Shown: positions 35,225 through 43,171 of the stretch, piece after piece
Numbering within the stretch: the stretch's first letter is position 1
Layout: each line of letters starts with the position of its first letter
Assembly (NCBI GenBank): GCA_021323695.1
Contig: JAJPKN010000052.1
Location: forward strand, 1-64,000
Direction: 5' to 3'
DNA length: 64,000 bases
Origin: Actinomycetota bacterium
GTDB taxonomy: Bacteria > Actinomycetota > Acidimicrobiia > Acidimicrobiales > Palsa-688
The notes under the pieces: generated by a model
What the model was told of the DNA's origin: nothing
Seen by the model: only the letters and a program-made list of their open reading frames with translations
Databases searched by the model: none
Made by a program: the position numbers and the translations under genes

Positions 35225-36334
35225 ATGGTCGTGCACCTCATCAGCTCCAATGGCGGGGTTGGGGGGGCGGAAAAAGTGGTGTCGGCAATTGCCCGCTGTG
35301 CCCCGGCCAAGGGCTGGCGGGCAGCCGTCGTCAACCCCTTCGCCGGCTCGGAGGGCCCCGAGGCGTTGCGTTCCTTTTACTGGCCGGTCCCCTATTACCA
35401 CCGGGCCACCCGACGAGCCGCCCAGTTGCCGGCCACACGGTCGTGGGCCTCGTCTGTCCTGGCCGACCTGGCCCCAGCCGTCCTCCATGTCCACCTCCGT
35501 CACGCGACAGCCCTGGCCGCCACCCTGCGCCGGCCTCCGGGCACGGTGTGGCTCCTCACTCACCATTACGGGGCGGTGTTGGACTACCAGGGCCGCCGGC
35601 TGGCCTCCGCGCTCGACCGCTGGGCCTGCCGGCGGCTGGGCCAGGCCGTTGCCGTCTCCGAAGCCGTGCGCGAGTACCTGGTCGGCCGTTGCGGCTTGGA
35701 AGCCGGCCGGGTGGCCGTCGTGCCGAACGGCTGGGGGGGCCACCCTCTTCCCGCCCCTCTGGCCGCCTCCCCGCCGACGGCCATTTCGGTTGCCAACTTC
35801 AGGCCGGAAAAGGGCCACGACGTCTTGGTGCGAGCCTTTGCCGAGGTCGCCCGCCGCCTCCCCACCGCCCGCTTGGCCCTGGTCGGCAGCGGCCCCACCG
35901 AGCCCAGCGTGCGGGCCCTGGTGAGCCGCCTGGGGCTGGGGGCCTCGGTCGACTTCAAAGGGCGCGTCTCGGACATCTGGCCCGAGCTGGCCAAGGCTGA
36001 TGTCTTCGTGCTGGCCTCGTGGTATGACACCTTCGGGCTGGCGGCCCTGGAGGCCATGGCGGCTGGGCTCCCGGTCGTCGCCACGGCTACGGGCGGGTTG
36101 ACCGACGTGGTGGGTCACGGCCGGACCGGGTGGCTGGTGCCTCCGGGTGACAAGGCGGCGTTGGCGCAGCGGCTCGCCCAGCTGCTCACCGACGGTAGCC
36201 TCAGGCGCCGGATGGGGCACGCTGCCCAGGAGACGGCCTCCACCAGGAGCGAAGCTACCATGGCCGACAGGTACTACGAGCTTTACGGGTCGCTGGCAGA
36301 GGCCGCCTGGGCCGAAGGGGCCCGTCACCGGTGA
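35225..36334 (+). CDS. GT4-family glycosyltransferase
   Basis: Glycosyltransferase of 369 residues. SSNGGVGGAEKVV forms the N-terminal acceptor loop, and SVANFRPEKGHDVLVRAF and SWYDTFGLAALEAMAAGLP the donor site with its Glu pair. A GTG at 35186 would add 13 residues but overlap the divergent neighbour. The stop overlaps the following GTG by four bases, so it forms an operon with the two-domain dehydrogenase and AsnB 2. Confidence 0.85.
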   Translation: MVVHLISSNGGVGGAEKVVSAIARCAPAKGWRAAVVNPFAGSEGPEALRSFYWPVPYYHRATRRAAQLPATRSWASSVLADLAPAVLHVHLRHATALAATLRRPPGTVWLLTHHYGAVLDYQGRRLASALDRWACRRLGQAVAVSEAVREYLVGRCGLEAGRVAVVPNGWGGHPLPAPLAASPPTAISVANFRPEKGHDVLVRAFAEVARRLPTARLALVGSGPTEPSVRALVSRLGLGASVDFKGRVSDIWPELAKADVFVLASWYDTFGLAALEAMAAGLPVVATATGGLTDVVGHGRTGWLVPPGDKAALAQRLAQLLTDGSLRRRMGHAAQETASTRSEATMADRYYELYGSLAEAAWAEGARHR

Positions 36335-38550
36335 AGCAGGTCGTCGTGCGCTCGGGCCAGGTGGTGGTCACCGACGTGCCTGAGCCGTCCCTCGAGCCAG
36401 GCACGCTCCTCGTGTCGGTGGCGGCGTCGTGCATCTCGTCGGGGACGGAGCTGAGCGGGATCGCGGCCGCCAACGTCCCCCTTTGGCGCCGGGCTGCCCG
36501 CAACCCGGCGAAGGTCAAGCGAGCAGTCGCCATGGTGGGCTCCCAGGGGCTGCGCCACACCCTGTCCGTGGTGCGCGACCAGGTGGGCAGTGGCGTGCCG
36601 CTCGGCTACTCGGCGGCGGGGACCGTCTTGGAGGTGGCGGACGACGTCGTCGGGTTCCAGCCGGGGGACAGGGTGGCGTGCGCAGGGGCGGGCATCGCCA
36701 ACCACGCCGAGGTCGCCCGGGTGCCCGTCAACCTGGCCGTCCACGTGCCCGCCAACGTGCCCCTGGACCAGGCGAGCACCGTGGCCCTGGGCGCCATCGC
36801 CCTCCAAGGGGCCCGTCGGGCAGGGGTCTCGCTGGGGGAGTCGGTCGTGGTCATCGGGCTCGGCGCGCTGGGCCTGCTCAGCGTGCAGCTCCTCAAGGCT
36901 TCCGGTTGCCGGGTGCTCGTGGCCGACCTAGACGCCAGCCGTGCCCAGGCCGCCCTGGAGCACGGGGCAGACGTCGTCCTCGGCCCCGACGACGACGCCA
37001 CGGGCCGGGAAGTCGCCTTGCTCACCGCCGGGGTGGGGGCCGACGCAGTGGTCATAACTGCCTCCAGCCCGTCCAACGAAGTTGTTGCCCGCGCCTTTCG
37101 CTCGTGCCGCAAAAAGGGCCGGGTCGTGCTGGTCGGCGACGTGGGCTTGGAGCTGAGGCGCAGCGACATCTATGCCAAGGAGCTCGATTTCTTGGTGTCC
37201 ACGTCCTACGGCCCGGGGCGTTACGACCGCCGCTACGAAGACGAGGGCCTGGACTACCCGGTCAGCTACGTGCGCTGGACCGAGAACCGCAACATGGAAG
37301 AGTTCTTGCGGTTGGTCTCCGAGGGCCGCGTCGACGTGGGCCCGCTCGTGGCTACCCGCTTCCCCATAGCAGAGGCCGCCCAAGCCTACGCTGCCCTCAA
37401 GTCCGAGCCCCGGCCTTTGTCGGCGGTCCTCACTTACGGCCCTGGTGGCGGGCCGGGCCACGCCAGCTCGGGCGTGCCCAGCTCGACCGCGTCCCGCTCG
37501 GGCAATGGCCCGCTCGCCGTGCCCAGCTCGACCGCGTCCCGCTCCCGGCGGCCCAGCCCCGCCGGCGGCAAGGTACGTTTGGCTGTCGTCGGAGCCGGGT
37601 CCTTTGCCCGGACCATGCACCTGCCCAACCTGCGTGGCCTACGCGACCTGTACGAGACGAGGTGGCTGGTGTCGCGTTCGGGCGCGGCCACGGCCGAGCT
37701 GGCTCGCCAGTACGGCGTGCCCTCGGTGTCCACCGACATAGGCCAAGCCCTGGCCGACGACGACGTCGACGCCGTGCTGGTGGCCACCAACCACGGCTCG
37801 CACGCCAGCATCGCCCTTCGGTGCTTGGCTGCCGGCAAGCATGTCTTTGTCGAAAAGCCCCTCTGCACCACCCGGGAGGACCTGGAGGCCGTGCAAAGGT
37901 TCTTTGCCGAAGGCCAGGGCGAGGCGCTGCCGGTGCTCATGACCGGGTTCAACCGCCGCTTCTCCGCTCATGCGGCCGCGTTGGCAAGGGCGGTGCGCGA
38001 CCGCCAGGCGCCACTGGTCATCTCCTACCGCGTAAACGCCGGCTGGCTACCGCCGGACAGCTGGGTCTACGGCCCAGACGGCGGGGGGCGCAACTTGGGC
38101 GAGGCCTGCCACATGTACGACCTGTTCGGGTACCTCACCGGGGCTCGCTGCGTGAGGGTGCAGGCCGTGACGACCGGGCCAGTACCGCCGGCTTACCACC
38201 GCAACGACAACTTCACCGCCTCCGCGCTGTTCGAGGACGGCTCCCTGGCCACCTTGACCTATACCTCCCTTGGCCCCGGGGGCCTCCCCAAAGAGCGCTG
38301 CGAGGTGTTCTGCGACGGCAAGGCCCTGGTGCTGGACGACTTCAGCACGACGACGGCCATAGCCGGCCGGGCGAGCCAGGTGCTGGAGGGCAAGCCGGAC
38401 AAGGGCCACCGGGCCGAGCTGGAGGCTTTTGGCCGTGCCGTGCTCGGCAGGGGGGACTGGCCCGTCCCCTTGTGGCAGCAGGTCCAGGCGACGGACATGG
38501 CCTTGCGGGCCGAAGAGTGCTTCCGCTCCGCCCCGGCCCCGGGGCAATAG
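36331..38550 (+). CDS. Two-domain oxidoreductase: zinc-free MDR fused to Gfo/Idh, copy 1
   Basis: Protein of 739 residues. Residues 1-370 are an alcohol-dehydrogenase-like MDR domain with Rossmann motif GLGALG; no GHE motif or cysteine lobe is present, so both zinc sites are missing. Residues 410-739 are a Gfo/Idh/MocA domain with VVGAGSFARTMHL, EKPLCTTRED and ACHMYDLFGYLTG. A Ser-rich linker of about 35 residues joins them and contains VPSSTASRS twice. Such fusions occur in polysaccharide clusters and probably modify nucleotide sugars in the cytoplasm, but the reaction is not established. Coupled to AsnB 2 (six-base gap). Confidence 0.87.
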   Translation: MKQVVVRSGQVVVTDVPEPSLEPGTLLVSVAASCISSGTELSGIAAANVPLWRRAARNPAKVKRAVAMVGSQGLRHTLSVVRDQVGSGVPLGYSAAGTVLEVADDVVGFQPGDRVACAGAGIANHAEVARVPVNLAVHVPANVPLDQASTVALGAIALQGARRAGVSLGESVVVIGLGALGLLSVQLLKASGCRVLVADLDASRAQAALEHGADVVLGPDDDATGREVALLTAGVGADAVVITASSPSNEVVARAFRSCRKKGRVVLVGDVGLELRRSDIYAKELDFLVSTSYGPGRYDRRYEDEGLDYPVSYVRWTENRNMEEFLRLVSEGRVDVGPLVATRFPIAEAAQAYAALKSEPRPLSAVLTYGPGGGPGHASSGVPSSTASRSGNGPLAVPSSTASRSRRPSPAGGKVRLAVVGAGSFARTMHLPNLRGLRDLYETRWLVSRSGAATAELARQYGVPSVSTDIGQALADDDVDAVLVATNHGSHASIALRCLAAGKHVFVEKPLCTTREDLEAVQRFFAEGQGEALPVLMTGFNRRFSAHAAALARAVRDRQAPLVISYRVNAGWLPPDSWVYGPDGGGRNLGEACHMYDLFGYLTGARCVRVQAVTTGPVPPAYHRNDNFTASALFEDGSLATLTYTSLGPGGLPKERCEVFCDGKALVLDDFSTTTAIAGRASQVLEGKPDKGHRAELEAFGRAVLGRGDWPVPLWQQVQATDMALRAEECFRSAPAPGQ

Positions 38551-38556
38551 CGGCCG

Positions 38557-40446
38557 ATGTGCGGCATAGCCGGCTTGGCCGCCCGCGGGGCCAGCGGGTA
38601 CCGCCCTGACGGCTCCGTGCTGGAGGCCATGGTGTCTGCGCTCCGCCACCGGGGCCCAGACGGCTCGGGCCACTGGGGCCACGCCGGCCACGGCGTGGCG
38701 CTGGGGCACCGCCGTTTGGCGGTGGTGGACCTCTCACCGTCGGCGGCCCAGCCGATGCAGGACGCGGAAGGGTCCTGCTGCATCGTCTTCAACGGGGAGA
38801 TCTACAACCACCGCCAGCTGCGCTCGGAGCTGGACGCCCTCTGCCGGCCGCCTTGGAGGACCGACCACTCGGACACCGAAGTGCTCCTGTACGCCTTCAA
38901 GCAGTGGGGCACTGGGTGCCTACAGCGCCTGGAGGGCATGTTCGCGTTCGCGCTCTACGACGCGGTGAGCAAGGAACTGTTCCTGGCCCGCGACCGGGTC
39001 GGGGTGAAGCCCCTCTACTTCGCCGTTGACGACGACCACCTGGCGTTCGCCTCCGAGGCCAAGGCACTGTTGGCCGACCCGGCCTGGTCCCGGGAGCTGG
39101 ACGAGGAGGCCCTGTACCACTACCTGTCGTTCCTGGTGGCCCCGGCGCCCATGACCATGTACAAGCAGGTGCGCAAGCTCCCCGCCGGGTCGTGGCTCAA
39201 GCTGGCTGGCGACGGCAGTACCGAGATGAGGAGGTGGTGGGACCCCTGGGACGATGTGGAGCCCCAGCCCCAGATAGGGCCAACCGAGGCCTCCGAGATC
39301 GTGCGCCACGAGCTGGCAAGGGCGGTGGCCTTGCGCAAGATGGCCGACGTGCCCGTGGGGGTGTTCCTCTCGGGGGGCCTCGACTCGAGCACCAACGCGG
39401 CGTTGTTCTCGGTGGGGGGGCAGGTGCCGGTGCGGACCTTCAGCGTGGGCTACAGGCCGGGCACCACGAGCTACCCGAGCGAGCTGGCCTTCGCCCGGTT
39501 GGTGGCCGGCCAGCTGGGCGCCGAGCACCACGAGGTCGAGCTCGGGGAGGACGACTTGGCCGCCTTCTTGCCAGCTATGGCCCGGGCCCAGGACGAGCCC
39601 TTGGGCGACCCGGTGTGCTTCCCCATGTACCACCTCGGCGTTGCCGCTCGCCAAAGCGGCACGCCGGTGGTGCAGGTGGGCGAAGGCGCAGACGAGCTGT
39701 TCGCCGGCTACCCGCGCTGGCACCAGCTCCTGCGGCTGCAAAGGGCGTCACGGCTGGTCCCTGGGGGCGCCGTGGCCAAGGCGGCGGCCCGGCTGGGGGC
39801 AGGCTTGCTCGATGCCGGCTCTTTCCGCTACGAGTACGCGCGCCGGCTGGCCAGCGGGCTGCCTGTGTTCTGGGGCGGGGCGGAGGGCTTCGGGGAGAGG
39901 CAAAAGCAGGACCTGCTAGGGCCGGAGCTGCGCCGGCGCTTCCAAGGGTCGTCGTCGTGGGAGGTGCTCTCACCCCTGCGGCGGGACTTTTGCGACAAGT
40001 CCTGGGACCGCTCCGACCTCAGTTGGATGACCTACCTGGACCTGCGCTTGCGGCTGCCCGAGCTGTTGCTTATGCGGGTCGACAAGATGACGATGGCTTC
40101 GGGCGTCGAAGCCCGCGTGCCCTTTTTGGACCCCCGGCTGGTGAGCACCGTCTTGGGCTTGCCTGCCCCGGTCCGCCTGGGCGGGGAGCCCAAGGGCCTG
40201 CTGAAGCAGGCCGTCGCCGACCTGGTGCCGGCCGAGGTGCTGGCTCGGCCCAAGCAGGGCTTCGGGGTACCCCTGCGGGACTGGATGGGCGGGGCGCTCG
40301 GGGTGACCATGGCGGCGGCCTTGGAGCGCTTCTGCCAGGCCACCGGCCTGCTCGACCTGGCAGCGGTGCGACGGCTCCTGGCCGGGCCCAGGCGGGAGCA
40401 GGCGTGGTACCTGTTCAACCTGGCGCTGTGGTGGGAGGCCCGCTAG
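38557..40446 (+). CDS. asnB: Asparagine-synthase-type amidotransferase 2
   Basis: Protein of 629 residues starting Met-Cys-Gly-Ile-Ala, with the glutaminase Cys at position 2 and NGEIYNH. The synthase domain has FLSGGLDSST. It differs clearly from copies 1 and 3, so duplication is old. It follows the two-domain dehydrogenase by six bases and probably amidates a uronic acid made in this pathway. The stop is three bases from the convergent stop of the epimerase at 40449. Confidence 0.9.
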   Translation: MCGIAGLAARGASGYRPDGSVLEAMVSALRHRGPDGSGHWGHAGHGVALGHRRLAVVDLSPSAAQPMQDAEGSCCIVFNGEIYNHRQLRSELDALCRPPWRTDHSDTEVLLYAFKQWGTGCLQRLEGMFAFALYDAVSKELFLARDRVGVKPLYFAVDDDHLAFASEAKALLADPAWSRELDEEALYHYLSFLVAPAPMTMYKQVRKLPAGSWLKLAGDGSTEMRRWWDPWDDVEPQPQIGPTEASEIVRHELARAVALRKMADVPVGVFLSGGLDSSTNAALFSVGGQVPVRTFSVGYRPGTTSYPSELAFARLVAGQLGAEHHEVELGEDDLAAFLPAMARAQDEPLGDPVCFPMYHLGVAARQSGTPVVQVGEGADELFAGYPRWHQLLRLQRASRLVPGGAVAKAAARLGAGLLDAGSFRYEYARRLASGLPVFWGGAEGFGERQKQDLLGPELRRRFQGSSSWEVLSPLRRDFCDKSWDRSDLSWMTYLDLRLRLPELLLMRVDKMTMASGVEARVPFLDPRLVSTVLGLPAPVRLGGEPKGLLKQAVADLVPAEVLARPKQGFGVPLRDWMGGALGVTMAAALERFCQATGLLDLAAVRRLLAGPRREQAWYLFNLALWWEAR

Positions 40447-40448
40447 CG

Positions 40449-41618
40449 CTAGCGCAGCTCGGCGCGCCCGGGTTGGCTCGCTCCGTCTGGCCCAGGCCCG
40501 GTGGCCGACTGCACGGGGCAGGCGGGCCGCTGCGTGGGCCGTGGGTGGCCTGGGCCCAGGGCGACGAGCACGTCGGCTATGCGCTCGCCGGCGTGGCCGT
40601 CCCACAGGGCCGGTCGCCGGGGGGCAAAGCCACCCTCCAGGGCCCGGGCCGCGGCCTCCAATATGCGCTCGGGGTCGTGCCCGGCCACCGTGTTGGTGCC
40701 CTCGCTCACGGTGACAGGGCGCTCGGTGCTGTCGCGCAAGGTGACGCACGGGACGCCGAGGACGGTCGTCTCCTCCTGCACACCGCCCGAGTCGGTGAAG
40801 ACGACCGCCGCCGACGCTTCGAGTGCGATGAAGTCCAGGTAGCCAAGCGGCTCGACGGCCCGCAGGCCCGTGGGCAGCTCCGTGCCGGCCAGGGCCTTGG
40901 CCGTGCGGGGGTGGACCGGGAACACCAGCGGGCAGTGGCGGGCGACCTGGCCCAGGACCGCCAGCAGCGAGCTCAAGGCAGGCGCGTCGTCCACGTTGGA
41001 CGGCCGGTGCAGGGTCACGAGCCCGTAGCCCTTGGGGGCCACGCCAAGCCGCTCCAGCACCCCCCGGGCCTGGGCCCTGCCCAGGTTGGCGAGGAGGGTG
41101 TCCACCATGACGTTGCCGACCAGGTGGACCTGGTCCGGCCGGTAGCCCTCGGCCTGCAGGTTGGCCAGGGCGTCCGCCGAGGGCGCGAACAGCAGGTCGC
41201 TCAGGCGGTCGGTCACCACCCGGTTGACCTCTTCGGGCATCGCCCAGTCCCCGCTGCGCAAGCCAGCCTCGACGTGGGCCACGTAGGGCCCGGCCTTGGC
41301 GGCCACTAGGGCGCAGGCCAGCGTCGAGTTCACGTCCCCCACCACCACGACCGTGGTGGCTTGGAGCCGCTCTACCAGGGGCTCGAACGCGGTCATGACC
41401 CGTGCGGTCGTCTCCGCCTGGGTCCCCGAGCCCACCCCCAGGTAATGGTCCGGCGCCCTCAGGCCGAGCTCGTGGAAAAAGACCTCGCTCATGGCCGGGT
41501 CGTAGTGCTGACCGGTATGGACCAGCACCGTTTCTGCCCCCCGCCGCTCCAGCGCGTCCAAGACGGGCTTGACCTTCATGAAGTTGGGCCTGGCCCCGGC
41601 CACGCAGACGGCTCGCAC
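40449..41618 (-). CDS. wecB: UDP-N-acetylglucosamine 2-epimerase
   Basis: Enzyme of 389 residues that interconverts UDP-GlcNAc and UDP-ManNAc. It has ARPNFMKVKP near the start, HVEAGLRSGDW, the catalytic region TDSGGVQEETTVLGVP, and TERPVTVSEGTN. The C-terminal 30 residues are Pro/Gly-rich and not conserved. With the 6-dehydrogenase at 29716, the product would be UDP-ManNAcA. It is transcribed alone. Confidence 0.92.
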   Translation of the reverse strand: MRAVCVAGARPNFMKVKPVLDALERRGAETVLVHTGQHYDPAMSEVFFHELGLRAPDHYLGVGSGTQAETTARVMTAFEPLVERLQATTVVVVGDVNSTLACALVAAKAGPYVAHVEAGLRSGDWAMPEEVNRVVTDRLSDLLFAPSADALANLQAEGYRPDQVHLVGNVMVDTLLANLGRAQARGVLERLGVAPKGYGLVTLHRPSNVDDAPALSSLLAVLGQVARHCPLVFPVHPRTAKALAGTELPTGLRAVEPLGYLDFIALEASAAVVFTDSGGVQEETTVLGVPCVTLRDSTERPVTVSEGTNTVAGHDPERILEAAARALEGGFAPRRPALWDGHAGERIADVLVALGPGHPRPTQRPACPVQSATGPGPDGASQPGRAELR

Positions 41619-41778
41619 CCTGGCTACGGTAGCCTGGCGGCACCCAACGGTGGCCCGACGATGACGTCAGCCGGCTGTGGGCCCCGCCCGCCTGCGGCGC
41701 CAGCAAGCCACGGCCAGCCCGGCTCCTTCAGCTGTCAGATCCTAGGTGCCAAGGGCGTCGCCTGCTACCCTCCTCGCC

Positions 41779-41985
41779 ATGGGACTCATCATTGCGCTTA
41801 CAACGGTCACCGCGAGGCGGATCGGCGAGATCGGCTTCGTCGTCGGTGCCATCGGGGGCTTGCTCCTCATGCTCGGCGCTGGCACCGCCAGCAGGTCGGG
41901 GGGCGGCCGAGCCAGCCTGATGCTGGCCGGGTTGTGCATAGCGGTCGGGTTCGTGCTGGGGATCGTGTACATGCACTGGGTATAG
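41779..41985 (+). CDS. Small two-helix membrane protein
   Basis: Protein of 68 residues with two hydrophobic segments (about 11-33 and 44-66) separated by a Ser/Gly/Arg loop. Codon third positions are GC-rich as expected for a real gene here. TACCCT at 41766-41771 lies seven bases upstream and may be a -10 box for a leaderless message. Similar small membrane proteins are common in actinobacteria. Function unknown; start at 41746 is less likely. Confidence 0.6.
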   Translation: MGLIIALTTVTARRIGEIGFVVGAIGGLLLMLGAGTASRSGGGRASLMLAGLCIAVGFVLGIVYMHWV

Positions 41986-42157
41986 GCGCCGCGGCCGCCA
42001 ACGTGCCCTTTGCCACGGTGGCGGTGGTTGCCGCCAGTCGTGCCGCGAGCCACCCGGCTACTGCCATAGACCAGGTCCGGGGGCCGGCCCAGGCGAGTGC
42101 CCTGGCGCCCTTGCCCGTTGGTCGAGTTGCCGGGTCTGCACCCAGTCGGCCTGTCGT

Positions 42158-42178
42158 GCCATGAGGGGCCCTCATGGC
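42158..42178. promoter_or_regulatory. 21-bp perfect palindrome
   Basis: GCCATGAGGG (42158-42167) and CCCTCATGGC (42169-42178) are exact inverse copies around one G, in the 291-base gap before the GT2 gene. With one central base it cannot form a normal RNA hairpin, so an operator for a dimeric regulator is likelier than a terminator. Nothing else was recognised in the gap. Confidence 0.55.
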
Positions 42179-42276
42179 TCACGACGGCGCACCCCGTTGT
42201 CCTTGCCAGCACCAGGGCCTGCCGCAGGCACCTGGCGTTAGGCGACCAACCTCAAGTACCCGGAGGTACGGGCACT

Positions 42277-43041
42277 GTGCCAGAAGAACGTGCCATAGGC
42301 GCAGCCCTCGACATAACCGTGCCCGTGCTCAACGAGGAGAGCTGCCTGGAGCAGAGCATTGCGACGATGGTGGGCTACCTGGCGGAGAGCTGCCCGTACG
42401 ACTGGTCCGTCACCGTGGTCGACAATGGCAGCGAGGACGCTACCTGGGCCATAGCGGCCTCTCTGGCTGCCACGTACGACCGCGTGAGCGCGTTGCACCT
42501 CGACCAGCGTGGCCGCGGCGCCGCCCTGAAGGCTTCGTGGGCACGCAGTTCGGCAGACGTGCTGGCCTACACAGATGTTGACCTGTCGACGTCCCTCGAG
42601 AGCCTGCCCGCCTTGGTCGACCCGATCGTCAGTGGGCGGGCCGAGGTCTCCATTGGTTCGCGCCTGGCGAAGGGGGCAAGTGTCAGGAGGAGCCTGCGCC
42701 GAGAAGTTATATCCCGTACGTACAATGTCATTACGAGAGCAGCCTTCCGCTACGGCGTACGGGACGCGCAGTGCGGGTTCAAAGCTTTGTCAGCGCAAGT
42801 GGCCGCCAAGCTCCTCCCCGAAATCGTTGACGACGGCTGGTTTTTCGACACAGAACTGCTCGTGAAGGCGAAGCGTTACGGCTTCCGGGTGCACGAGGTG
42901 CCCGTCGCCTGGGTAGAGGACCCTGATTCCCGAGTGCGTATCGTGAGCACGGCGGTGGCCGACCTCAAAGGCATCTGGCGGGTCCTGCGAGAGGGCCAAA
43001 CGGTCCGAGGCTCGCACCCTGGCGAGCCCCGGCAGCGGTAG
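42277..43041 (+). CDS. GT2-family glycosyltransferase (dolichol-phosphate sugar synthase-like)
   Basis: GT-A enzyme of 254 residues. It has ITVPVLNEESCLE and VVDNGSEDATW at the N-terminus, the metal-binding Asp-x-Asp in YTDVDLSTSLE and DAQCGFKALS. The acceptor region contains GWFFDTELLVKAKR. It resembles polyprenyl-phosphate mannose/glucose synthases, which load a lipid carrier at the cytoplasmic face; such carriers feed extracytoplasmic GT-C enzymes such as the one proposed at 43172. GTG 42277 follows GGAGG at 42262-42266. Confidence 0.85.
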   Translation: MPEERAIGAALDITVPVLNEESCLEQSIATMVGYLAESCPYDWSVTVVDNGSEDATWAIAASLAATYDRVSALHLDQRGRGAALKASWARSSADVLAYTDVDLSTSLESLPALVDPIVSGRAEVSIGSRLAKGASVRRSLRREVISRTYNVITRAAFRYGVRDAQCGFKALSAQVAAKLLPEIVDDGWFFDTELLVKAKRYGFRVHEVPVAWVEDPDSRVRIVSTAVADLKGIWRVLREGQTVRGSHPGEPRQR

Positions 43042-43120
43042 TTGCGTAGGCGCCGCTGGCAGCCCTCGGGCCAGGCGGCTGGGCGGGGCGGCCTAGCAGT
43101 CCAGGGACAGACCGGCCTCA

Positions 43121-43138
43121 GTGGCCAGTCGAGGCCAC
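43121..43138. terminator. Weak hairpin between convergent genes
   Basis: GTGGCC and GGCCAC form a 6-bp stem with a six-base loop in the 130-base gap between the stops at 43041 and 43172. No T-run. It may end either transcript. Confidence 0.3.
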
Positions 43139-43171
43139 GGTGGCATGGCAAGTGCCTACCGCTGGCCAGCG

